Shown here: piece after piece, positions 6,636 through 11,901 of the stretch | Layout of the letters: each line of letters begins with the position of its first letter | How positions within the stretch are numbered: the stretch's first letter is position 1 | NCBI GenBank assembly: GCA_003650785.1 | Contig: QMRW01000033.1 | Span: 1 to 11,901, forward strand | Origin: Thermoprotei archaeon | Lineage (GTDB): Archaea; Thermoproteota; Thermoprotei; Thermofilales; B20-G17 | Direction: 5' to 3' | DNA length: 11,901 bases | Made by a program: the position numbers and the translations under genes | Notes under the pieces: generated by a model | Databases searched by the model: none | What the model was told of the DNA's origin: nothing | What the model saw: only the letters and a program-made list of their open reading frames with translations

Positions 6636-7865
6636 TTGAGCAAGTATTTAAGGAACAAAGTTAAAGACCTTGAAAGAGAGGTTAAGGATAGATTTGTAGG
6701 CAATAGAGAGGCTATAGAGGCTATAACACTGAACCTACTCCATAGAAGATCGACAACACTTATAAGAGCACCCAGGGGACTTGGGAAATCTACTCTCATG
6801 ATACTGTTTTTAAAGGGAATCTATGGCGATGATTATGTGATTCTATCTGGAGCCTCAGAGATCAAGAGAGGGGAAGTCGTAGGTAGACTACACATTCCCT
6901 CGCTTGAGAAGGAGGGAGTAGAGAGAGTTATATGGGCAGCTTTTGTGAAGTCCCATGGAAAGGGTATAGACGAGGTGAATAGATTAAACCCATATACGGC
7001 AGCAAATATATACCATTTACTGCAATTCGGAGAAGTATGGGCATACGGCAAGAGGTATATAGTGGGCGATTATACACTAATAGGTAATGAGAATCCCCAT
7101 GATCCGACAACATTTATACATCCACCTCCATTTTATGATAGATTTGACATATGTGTGTTCCTGAGATCACTGACTTTTAGTGAGAAGTTCACACTTGAAG
7201 ATCTTATAGACAAGTTCGGAGGTGATCTAGTAGAAACTATGCCTCAAGTACTCTCTATAGAAGAGCTAGAGGAGATTAGAAGGGAAGTGCATGAAATAGA
7301 GCTGGATGTAGAGCTGAGAGGTATGATAAACCTAATGGTTAGAGATTTTCAAGCATGTATAAGGAATAAGGAGTACTCCGAGATTAAACCTCCAACACTA
7401 TGCGAAGGCTGTCACTTCATAAGGGATATATGTAGTAAGATAGTGGAAGGATTAAGTGAAAGAGCAATAGTAGTGTTGAGCAACCTAGCTAAAGCTAAAG
7501 AATGGTTACATGGTAAAGTCGAGATAATGGATTTGATGAACATGTTCAAGTGGACACTACCTCATCGATTAAGCCTAGTTAGAACTAAATCCATAGTTGA
7601 CGATATACAAGAACTACTATCTACAGAGCTTGATAAAATAAGAGAAAGAGAAAGGAGAAAACAATGGGCCATATTAAATGAACTCTACAGGGGATTCAGT
7701 AGGGATCTCTACTTTAGAGCGAGAGAGATAGCACTCGAAGATATGGTCTTTGCAGAAGAGCTCATCAAACTTGAGAGAAAATGGATTGAGGAGAAGAAAA
7801 TGAGAGAAGACGAGTCTCTAGGATTTTACTTAAGACATAGAAGTGGTAAATTATCCACGTATTAG
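6636..7865 (+). CDS. MoxR-like AAA+ ATPase with a four-cysteine cluster
   Basis: This 409-residue protein belongs to the MoxR/RavA (AAA_5) branch of AAA+ ATPases, which remodel or chaperone protein complexes. Visible features are FVGNREAIEA at the N-terminus, Walker A APRGLGKST (45-53, with alanine for the first glycine), Walker B GIDEVNR (110-116), sensor 1 IGNENP (149-154), the arginine-finger region PPFYDRFD (164-171), and a lid with GLSERA (272-277, the MoxR GASPRA motif) and LPHR (308-311). Walker B is preceded by the polar SHGKG where a hydrophobic strand is usual, but D112 and E113 are kept. Four cysteines, C241, C256, C259 and C266, form C-x14-C-x2-C-x6-C just before the lid and may bind zinc or an iron-sulfur cluster. 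A long charged helix follows to the end. The usual VWA partner is not adjacent. Family secure, target unknown. Confidence 0.9.
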   Translation: MSKYLRNKVKDLEREVKDRFVGNREAIEAITLNLLHRRSTTLIRAPRGLGKSTLMILFLKGIYGDDYVILSGASEIKRGEVVGRLHIPSLEKEGVERVIWAAFVKSHGKGIDEVNRLNPYTAANIYHLLQFGEVWAYGKRYIVGDYTLIGNENPHDPTTFIHPPPFYDRFDICVFLRSLTFSEKFTLEDLIDKFGGDLVETMPQVLSIEELEEIRREVHEIELDVELRGMINLMVRDFQACIRNKEYSEIKPPTLCEGCHFIRDICSKIVEGLSERAIVVLSNLAKAKEWLHGKVEIMDLMNMFKWTLPHRLSLVRTKSIVDDIQELLSTELDKIRERERRKQWAILNELYRGFSRDLYFRAREIALEDMVFAEELIKLERKWIEEKKMREDESLGFYLRHRSGKLSTY

Positions 7866-8177
7866 AATTTCTATCACAATACTAAACTACTATTTCTACA
7901 GAAGTACTTCCAAATTACGCGTTTACAGAGAAGCACTCACAATAAACATTTCCTATGGTCTATCCTCTACAATAGATCTGACCCCAGATGACTCGATCTT
8001 TTCATCAGGGTACTATATTCGAGTGTTGAGAGTCCAGGGACTTATCATGGGATTTTCCCAGAAATCTGTAGATTATAAAGGGTCGTAGTCGATAGCTATC
8101 AAAGGTTGGAGTAAGGTTTATAGGTCTACGAACGAGATTAAGTAACGATACAAGAGGCATATTTGACGACGTGCCGA
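7866..8177. other. Noncoding stretch between the ATPase gene and tRNA-His
   Basis: In these 312 bases I see no convincing gene. A frame from GTG 7843 to 8088 exists but has no ribosome binding site and uses CGN arginine codons unlike its neighbours. A short hairpin, TGGGA-TTT-TCCCA, lies at 8048-8060, and TATA-like sites occur at 8073-8080 (TTATAAAG) and 8117-8122 (TTTATA). One of these probably drives the tRNA. Confidence 0.5.
8117..8122 (+). promoter_or_regulatory. Candidate TATA box of tRNA-His
   Basis: TTTATA would place the transcript start near 8145, giving a 5' leader of about 33 bases to be removed by RNase P. TTATAAAG at 8073-8080 is a stronger match to the consensus but would imply a leader of about 75 bases. 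The choice is not decided by the sequence. Confidence 0.3.
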
Positions 8178-8252
8178 GGCCCGGGTGGCGTAGTCTGGTA
8201 ACGCATCGGCCTGTGGAGCCGAGGATCCCGGGTTCAAATCCCGGCCCGGGCC
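8178..8252 (+). tRNA. tRNA-His (GTG anticodon)
   Basis: A full cloverleaf can be drawn. The acceptor stem is GCCCGGG (8179-8185) with CCCGGGC (8245-8251). The D stem is GCGT/ACGC, the anticodon stem TCGGC/GCCGA with loop CTGTGGA and anticodon GTG at 8213-8215, and the T stem CCGGG/CCCGG with loop TTCAAAT. G at 8178 (position -1) faces C at 8252 (position 73), the identity pair recognised by histidyl-tRNA synthetase. All stems are fully paired and almost entirely G+C, as in hyperthermophiles. There is no intron, and the 3' CCA is not encoded. Confidence 0.97.
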
Positions 8253-8295
8253 CTAATATCAATTCATAGATGCACAATAGAATTGAACTGAAGCA

Positions 8296-8310
8296 ATAAA
8301 ATAAAAAAAT
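8296..8310 (-). terminator. Candidate T-tract terminator for the AbrB-like gene
   Basis: Read on the - strand this is TTTTTTTATTTTATT, an archaeal-type intrinsic terminator without a hairpin. It lies about 230 bases downstream of the AbrB-like stop and would stop antisense transcription before it enters tRNA-His. Confidence 0.35.
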
Positions 8311-8356
8311 CAAAATTATAGCTTTATGAATTAGTAGATTTCTTACTACCCTTGTC

Positions 8357-8368
8357 ATTTTTATTTTA
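8357..8368 (+). terminator. Candidate T-tract terminator downstream of tRNA-His
   Basis: ATTTTTATTTTA on the + strand is a plausible hairpin-free archaeal terminator about 105 bases after the mature tRNA 3' end. Part of the support is simply the A+T-rich background, so confidence is low. Confidence 0.3.
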
Positions 8369-8504
8369 ATAATTTAACTCTGCACGCTATTGGGTTAAGG
8401 AGAGCTTAGTAATACTTTGCTTACTTTGATACTCATTTTACTTAGCATTTATAATCATTGAAATGGTAAATATGTATAAAAGTGACTAAGCTTATAGGTA
8501 GAGT

Positions 8505-8519
8505 TACGGGGGGACCGTA
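8505..8519. repeat. Small G-rich hairpin downstream of a TATA-like site
   Basis: TACGG and CCGTA flank a GGGGA loop. The hairpin begins just where a transcript from the TATA-like site at 8475-8482 would start (about 8504). It stands out from the A+T-rich surroundings, but no function is visible. Confidence 0.3.
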
Positions 8520-8543
8520 CTATTATATTTGCTCTTATCTCAC

Positions 8544-8819
8544 TTAATAGATAAATTTTGACGATTTATTAGAACCATCCATCCACTTTACTTCCTCTCT
8601 TAATTCTCTTATCTCTAGAACTATTTCCTTCATTTTCCTATACCATTCTTCAATTTCCCTTTCGCTAGTTTTAGGTTGATATATCGTTATTTTACCAGGA
8701 TAGGCAATGGCAATTGCTTTCCCCTCTGTGATGTTAGCTACTCTGCGAAGTTTTGCAGGAAGAACTACCCTTCCACTTTTATCGATCTTAACTTCCGCAA
8801 TTATTTCCGTATCCCACAT
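8544..8819 (-). CDS. AbrB/SpoVT-type swapped-hairpin DNA-binding regulator
   Basis: This 91-residue protein carries an N-terminal AbrB/MazE-like domain (about 5-48): VKIDKSGRVVLPAKLRR matches the family core hairpin, followed by a second strand pair GKITIYQP. Such domains dimerise and bind DNA. The C-terminal half (about 52-77) is a charged helix, REIEEWYRKMKEIVLEIREL, that may extend dimerisation or bind a partner. An in-frame TAG three codons upstream and the lack of later start codons fix ATG 8819. No Shine-Dalgarno site is seen; TTTTTAAG at 8832-8839 resembles a TATA box but is only about 16 bp from the ATG, too close for a normal leaderless start, so the real promoter is unclear. Many AbrB-like proteins are antitoxins, yet no VapC or other toxin frame adjoins it. 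Targets are unknown. Confidence 0.83.
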   Translation of the reverse strand: MWDTEIIAEVKIDKSGRVVLPAKLRRVANITEGKAIAIAYPGKITIYQPKTSEREIEEWYRKMKEIVLEIRELREEVKWMDGSNKSSKFIY

Positions 8820-8883
8820 TATAATCCACTACTTAAAAAGCTTTCGATAGTAATAGGGCACTAATTACTATTCCCTATATCTT

Positions 8884-8905
8884 TTTAGGAACTACAGTTC
8901 CTAAA
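8884..8905. repeat. Perfect 22-bp palindrome upstream of the AbrB-like gene
   Basis: The arms TTTAGGAACT and AGTTCCTAAA are exact reverse complements around AC, and two more outer pairs are possible if one G-T wobble is allowed. The two-base centre and the lack of a following T-tract on either strand argue against a terminator. It lies 65-86 bp before the AbrB-like start, where an operator for a symmetric dimer would fit. Whether the AbrB-like protein itself binds here is not known. Confidence 0.6.
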
Positions 8906-9037
8906 GAAATCTTAAGCAGTGACTGAGACTATTCTCCGCTCTTGATAATACTCGCTAAGTACTAATGATAACCTCAATGGAATGTTATCTTCAATGTACT
9001 CAAGTTGGATATCAGAAGATTTGCGATAGGCTTTGAG

Positions 9038-9042
9038 AAAAA
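9038..9042 (-). terminator. Candidate T-tract terminator of the asparagine synthetase gene
   Basis: On the - strand the stop TAA is followed within a few bases by CTTTTTCTC. A run of five T is short but typical of archaeal termination. Confidence 0.3.
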
Positions 9043-9045
9043 GGC

Positions 9046-10068
9046 TTAAAATAAACTCTCTCTATTCATCGGATATGGCGTAGTAACCCTGATGTCTGGA
9101 GCACCTAATATGGACTGTACAACTCTGTTTACACCTATACCACATCCAGAGTGCAGTATTCCCTCATGCTTCCTCCAGAACTCCAGGTACCAGTCGAAAT
9201 CTTCTATTGAGCCCCCTCTTTCCAGGAGCATTTTGTACATGGTGGATTCTAGTAGTCTTTCCTTCAACCTCTCGTAGTTATGCTCCCTCTCGGCTGCTCC
9301 AACAGCTTCACCACTGTACGGTAGTATTAGATCAGCACTATTGACTATTTCAGGGTTCTCAGGGTTCTCTCTCATGTTGAAGAACTTAATCTTTTTGGGA
9401 TAGTGTGTTATAAACAAAGGTTTATTACCTAGCATTCGAACAAGTTTCTTCTCATGTCTACTTTTAAGATCATCTCCCCATTCTAATCCTTCATTCGAGA
9501 GTAATTCTATGGCTTCTGTATACGTTATTTTCCTATAGGGTGGTGTGAAATCTTTAAGCCGTTCAGTATCTACTCCTAGGAGTTCTAGTTCTTCTCTTCT
9601 CTCCCGTAATACTTCGCTTACTGAGTAAAATATAGCGTTCTCTATGTGTCTTAGCAGTGTCTCAAAGTCACCTAGGATCTCCATTTCCACTAGTGTGAAC
9701 TCTGTAAGATGTCTATCATCTACCTCCGGTTCAGCTCTGAAGCTATGTATTGTGCACCACACCTTTTCTAGAAATTGGGATAGTACCTCTAGGTATAACT
9801 GTCCTGTTTGAGTTAAGTATGCATGTCTTCCGAAATAGTCAATATCGAACATTGTAGCTATATTTTCACAGGCGCCCGTTGCCTTGGTTATATGTGGTAC
9901 TACTATCTCTACAAAGCCATGTTCCTCGAAATACTTCCTTAATCCTTTTAATGTTGAGGATTCTATCTTTATTACAGCTTGCATCTCTGGCGTGTAGAAG
10001 AGCTTAATTCTTTCCTTTGTATTTGCCAGTTTGGTCCATTTTTCAACTACCTTTGGTATTAACTCCAA
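9046..10068 (-). CDS. Archaeal asparagine synthetase related to AsnRS (class II catalytic core only)
   Basis: This 340-residue protein is a class II aminoacyl-tRNA synthetase core without the N-terminal anticodon-binding domain of AsnRS and AspRS. Archaeal proteins of this type (AS-AR, studied in Pyrococcus abyssi) make asparagine from aspartate, ammonia and ATP through aspartyl-adenylate. Visible motifs are LTQTGQLYLE (85-94), motif 2 FRAE (110-113) with RHLTEFTLVEME (119-130), SADLILPYSGEAVGAAERE in the aspartate pocket, and motif 3 GCGIGVNR with R315; the glutamate usual before that arginine is asparagine here. The ending TPYPMNRESLF replaces the PFPR of tRNA synthetases. TTG 10068 follows GAGGG by three bases, and an in-frame TGA lies three codons upstream, so the start is bounded. 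A charging role is unlikely without the anticodon domain. Function is inferred from family. Confidence 0.88.
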   Translation of the reverse strand: MELIPKVVEKWTKLANTKERIKLFYTPEMQAVIKIESSTLKGLRKYFEEHGFVEIVVPHITKATGACENIATMFDIDYFGRHAYLTQTGQLYLEVLSQFLEKVWCTIHSFRAEPEVDDRHLTEFTLVEMEILGDFETLLRHIENAIFYSVSEVLRERREELELLGVDTERLKDFTPPYRKITYTEAIELLSNEGLEWGDDLKSRHEKKLVRMLGNKPLFITHYPKKIKFFNMRENPENPEIVNSADLILPYSGEAVGAAEREHNYERLKERLLESTMYKMLLERGGSIEDFDWYLEFWRKHEGILHSGCGIGVNRVVQSILGAPDIRVTTPYPMNRESLF

Positions 10069-10094
10069 GTGCCCTCATTCTCAAGCTTATGTGA

Positions 10095-10102
10095 CTTAAA
10101 AA
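10095..10102 (-). promoter_or_regulatory. TATA box of the asparagine synthetase gene
   Basis: On the - strand TTTTTAAG is centred about 30 bp before TTG 10068, so the leader would be only a few bases long. The gene thus has its own promoter in the 119-bp gap after the PyrK-like gene. Confidence 0.45.
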
Positions 10103-10187
10103 CTTAACTCTGAAATAGAGGATGATATAGATTGTTGTATGGTTAAATCATAGAGTGATAATAGCTCGTAGTTATAAAGAAGAACCT

Positions 10188-10961
10188 TCAGTAGTACCAG
10201 TCTGGTTTAATGATATTACACCTAACCATCTTCGCTATGAGTTCGGGACCTACTATAAATCCCTCCTTACAGAATACTACTCCTAGAGACTTGAAGGTAC
10301 AATATCTACAGGTGGTTATATAACATCTAACTACACCATCTAAGGATATCTCACATGGTAACTTTAAGTAGTTACATAGATGGACTAGTGATAAAATTAA
10401 ATCTCCTCTACCACCTACATATACCATTTCATAAATTCCCTTTTTAAGTAGCTCCTCTGGTAGGTTGTATGTAGCTCTAGACCTCCTATACTCCTCTATA
10501 CAGGTGTACACATTCTCAGCATAATGTCTTAGTTTACTGAGTACGAATACATCTTTAGATCTTCTAAAGCTAAGTATCACATCAGTTCTAGAGTTCAAAT
10601 TCAGAAGTCTCCTTATTAAAAAGGGAAAGGGAGCAATACCATCATCACTAGTCACTATTAAGCACTTTTTGTTTCTGGGTGTATGGAAACCTCTACCGTA
10701 CGGACCTTCTATAGTGACTGTTACTCCTCTTCTAAGATTTCTGTGTAACCAATGTGTAGTTCTCTCGGAGGCCACTATTATGAGATCAAGGCTCCTGTTG
10801 TAATAATCCGATATCGTCAATGGCACCTTACCTATATCAGGAGCCCACATTATGACGAATTGTCCTGGTCTAGGCTTAATTTTAGACTTTAGTTTGACTT
10901 TAAGAACCTTAATTTTAATGGAGAGATCTTCAATATCGAGTATTACCCCAGTAGTGTACAT
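10188..10961 (-). CDS. pyrK: Dihydroorotate dehydrogenase electron-transfer subunit, PyrK-like
   Basis: PyrK passes electrons between NAD(H) and the catalytic PyrD subunit through FAD and a [2Fe-2S] cluster in pyrimidine synthesis. The 257-residue protein has the ferredoxin-reductase layout: an FAD-binding barrel (about 1-95) with KPRPGQFVIMWAPDIGKVPL (29-48), IEGPYGRGF, a nucleotide-binding domain with CLIVTSDDGIAPF, and a C-terminal cluster motif C213-x4-C218-x2-C221-x9-C231 followed by KEGFIVGPEL. The GIAP turn is kept, but TSDD stands where family members usually have glycines, so NAD(P)H use may be altered. AAGGAGAG lies nine bases before ATG 10961. pyrF upstream on the same strand supports a pyrimidine role; no pyrD is in the window. 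A related sulfide dehydrogenase or hydrogenase subunit (SudB, HydG type) is the main alternative. Confidence 0.82.
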   Translation of the reverse strand: MYTTGVILDIEDLSIKIKVLKVKLKSKIKPRPGQFVIMWAPDIGKVPLTISDYYNRSLDLIIVASERTTHWLHRNLRRGVTVTIEGPYGRGFHTPRNKKCLIVTSDDGIAPFPFLIRRLLNLNSRTDVILSFRRSKDVFVLSKLRHYAENVYTCIEEYRRSRATYNLPEELLKKGIYEMVYVGGRGDLILSLVHLCNYLKLPCEISLDGVVRCYITTCRYCTFKSLGVVFCKEGFIVGPELIAKMVRCNIIKPDWYY

Positions 10962-11245
10962 AATTTATCTCTCTCCTTCTGATGCTAAAGCATAAAGATT
11001 ATTTTAGTATAACATATATAATTTTTCATCCTATAACCATAATATGATGAGAGTAAAATCAAAAATATTCATATATATATTTATAATACATTTAATGGAT
11101 ATTTATTTCTCAAAATAATGATATAATATATAAATTATAAAGACAATATATAGATTAAATTTTAAGTTAGTCATAATATTTAAAATATGAGTAATATACA
11201 TATTTAGATACTTTAATTTATAAACTATTTATTATTTTAGGAATT
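10962..11245. other. Very A+T-rich spacer between pyrK and pyrF
   Basis: This 284-bp gap contains no convincing ORF. By my count only about 13% of bases 11041-11220 are G or C. The - strand has T-rich runs (around 11053-11060) that could end the pyrF transcript, and TATA-like sequences (around 11010-11032) that could drive pyrK, but none is distinctive in such a background. AT runs such as that at 11071-11083 suggest easily melted DNA. Confidence 0.5.
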
Positions 11246-11901
11246 TTAGAAGAGCTTTCTGCATCTTAACACTCTTCTTTCTACTTCTATTATGTTTAAA
11301 ACACTTTGAAGAGGATCTTTGCTGTGCAATATGTACCTACCTACGATTTCAAAATCAGCCCCATATCTAAGGGCCTCCCCTATGGGTGCTCCCTGCCGTA
11401 TCACCCCTGGAGAGAATATGAGTACATCCTTCAAAATATCCCTACAACGTCTTATATACTCCGGCTTTGTAGCACCAACTATTAATCCATCGATCTGAAT
11501 ATTCCTAGCGTAGTCTAGTAGTCTATGGAAATTTTCTTCGAAAAGTGTAGCTCCCTCATGGCTCATCATAAGAACTCCTAGGACTGCTAGTCTCTGCTTA
11601 TGAGCATAATCGATACACCTATCAATGCTCATAGGGAATAAGTGAGCAATTATGGCGTTAAATCCCATTTTGGATATTATATCAATAAGTCGAAACTGTA
11701 TGTGAGGTACATCAGCTAGTTTCAAATCTGCTATGAAGTATAAGTTGCGAAACTTTTTAATAATTTCCTTCACGTATATAGCATCTTCAATCATTAATGG
11801 GACTCCTATCTTAACGCCGACAAGGTAATCCTCTATAGTCCTCAAGATTGATATCAATTTTCTATTCAGTGTATAATCTAAAGCGAGTATTAATCTAGAG
11901 C
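11246..11901 (-). CDS. pyrF: Orotidine 5'-phosphate decarboxylase, 5' end outside window
   Basis: PyrF decarboxylates OMP to UMP, the last step of de novo UMP synthesis. The frame stays open to the right edge and reads SRLILALDYTLNRKLISIL upstream of TTG 11857, so that TTG is internal and the true start is just outside the window. Active-site elements are all visible: the N-terminal LALD aspartate, VKIG lysine, ADLKLADVPH with the DxKxxD catalytic array, FSPGVIRQGAPIGEA in the phosphate-binding loop, and GADFEIVGRYI with the phosphate-contacting arginine. The 217 visible residues are near the full length of archaeal OMP decarboxylases. It lies on the same strand as pyrK but 284 A+T-rich bases separate them, so cotranscription is uncertain. 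Very secure. Confidence 0.95.
   Translation of the reverse strand, partial: SRLILALDYTLNRKLISILRTIEDYLVGVKIGVPLMIEDAIYVKEIIKKFRNLYFIADLKLADVPHIQFRLIDIISKMGFNAIIAHLFPMSIDRCIDYAHKQRLAVLGVLMMSHEGATLFEENFHRLLDYARNIQIDGLIVGATKPEYIRRCRDILKDVLIFSPGVIRQGAPIGEALRYGADFEIVGRYILHSKDPLQSVLNIIEVERRVLRCRKLF

Larger units (their letters stand above)
8253..8543. other. Noncoding stretch between tRNA-His and the AbrB-like gene
   Basis: These 291 bases carry no credible ORF. They hold T-tracts suited to terminate transcription from both sides (8296-8310 on the - strand, 8357-8368 on the + strand). They also hold a TATA-like TATAAAAG at 8475-8482 on the + strand and a small G-rich hairpin, TACGG-GGGGA-CCGTA, at 8505-8519. 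Confidence 0.5.
8820..9045. other. Intergenic region between the AbrB-like gene and the asparagine synthetase gene
   Basis: These 226 bases contain no ORF of note. They hold the perfect palindrome at 8884-8905 and a T5 tract on the - strand at 9038-9042, and nothing else I can assign. Confidence 0.5.

Noticed and set aside
7843..8088. An 81-codon + strand frame starting inside the end of the ATPase gene
   Set aside because: It has no ribosome binding site, uses CGT, CGC and CGA arginine codons unlike the neighbours, and shows no recognisable motif.
8005..8358. A 117-codon frame on the - strand across the tRNA gene
   Set aside because: It contains the GPGPGFEPG-type peptide that arises from reading a tRNA T arm and acceptor stem in antisense. 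The tRNA explains the sequence fully.
8884..8905. An intrinsic terminator at the perfect palindrome
   Set aside because: The spacer is only two bases and no T-tract follows on either strand.
1..11901. CRISPR array, insertion sequence or prophage
   Set aside because: No regularly spaced repeats, transposase or integrase motifs, or att-like duplications were seen by reading both strands.

Overview
The window looks like chromosomal DNA of a hyperthermophilic archaeon, most likely from the Thermoproteota (Crenarchaeota-like). The evidence is A+T-rich coding DNA with mostly AGA/AGG arginine and ATA isoleucine codons, beside a G+C-saturated tRNA. There are archaeal TATA boxes of the TTTTTAA type about 25 bp before several start codons (leaderless transcripts), Shine-Dalgarno sites of the GAGGTGA type inside operons, and GTG and TTG starts. 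Archaea-specific families are present: Fwd, Mch, an HTH-phosphoribosyltransferase regulator and a stand-alone AsnRS-like asparagine synthetase. The genus cannot be fixed from this sequence.

Region 1 (1-5333, + strand) is a C1-carrier module. It holds the 3' half of fwdB, then fwdA and fwdC (formylmethanofuran dehydrogenase), then mch (methenyl-tetrahydromethanopterin cyclohydrolase). Behind its own leaderless promoter lies an ATP-grasp ligase of the MptN/CofF type, predicted to add glutamate to the pterin carrier. Together these genes interconvert CO2, formyl-methanofuran and the methenyl/formyl states of H4MPT and adjust the pterin itself. No methyl-coenzyme M reductase or hydrogenase gene is in the window, so the physiological direction (CO2 fixation, formyl oxidation or methanogenesis) is open.

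Region 2 (5343-7865) starts with a convergent GfcR-like regulator (HTH plus phosphoribosyltransferase, - strand). A divergent promoter region follows, with several palindromes and a possible 22-codon ORF. Then comes a two-gene + strand unit: a small tail-anchored leucine-zipper protein and a MoxR-like AAA+ ATPase carrying an unusual four-cysteine cluster. This pair, without the usual VWA partner, is the least explained part of the window.

Region 3 (7866-9045) is sparse: a noncoding stretch, tRNA-His(GTG), another noncoding stretch with T-tracts for both strands, a lone AbrB-type regulator (- strand), and a perfect 22-bp palindrome upstream of that regulator.

Region 4 (9046-11901, - strand) carries amino-acid and pyrimidine biosynthesis genes: the AsnRS-like asparagine synthetase, a PyrK-type electron-transfer subunit of dihydroorotate dehydrogenase, a very A+T-rich spacer, and pyrF (OMP decarboxylase), which runs off the right edge. 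No mobile element, CRISPR array or rRNA was seen.
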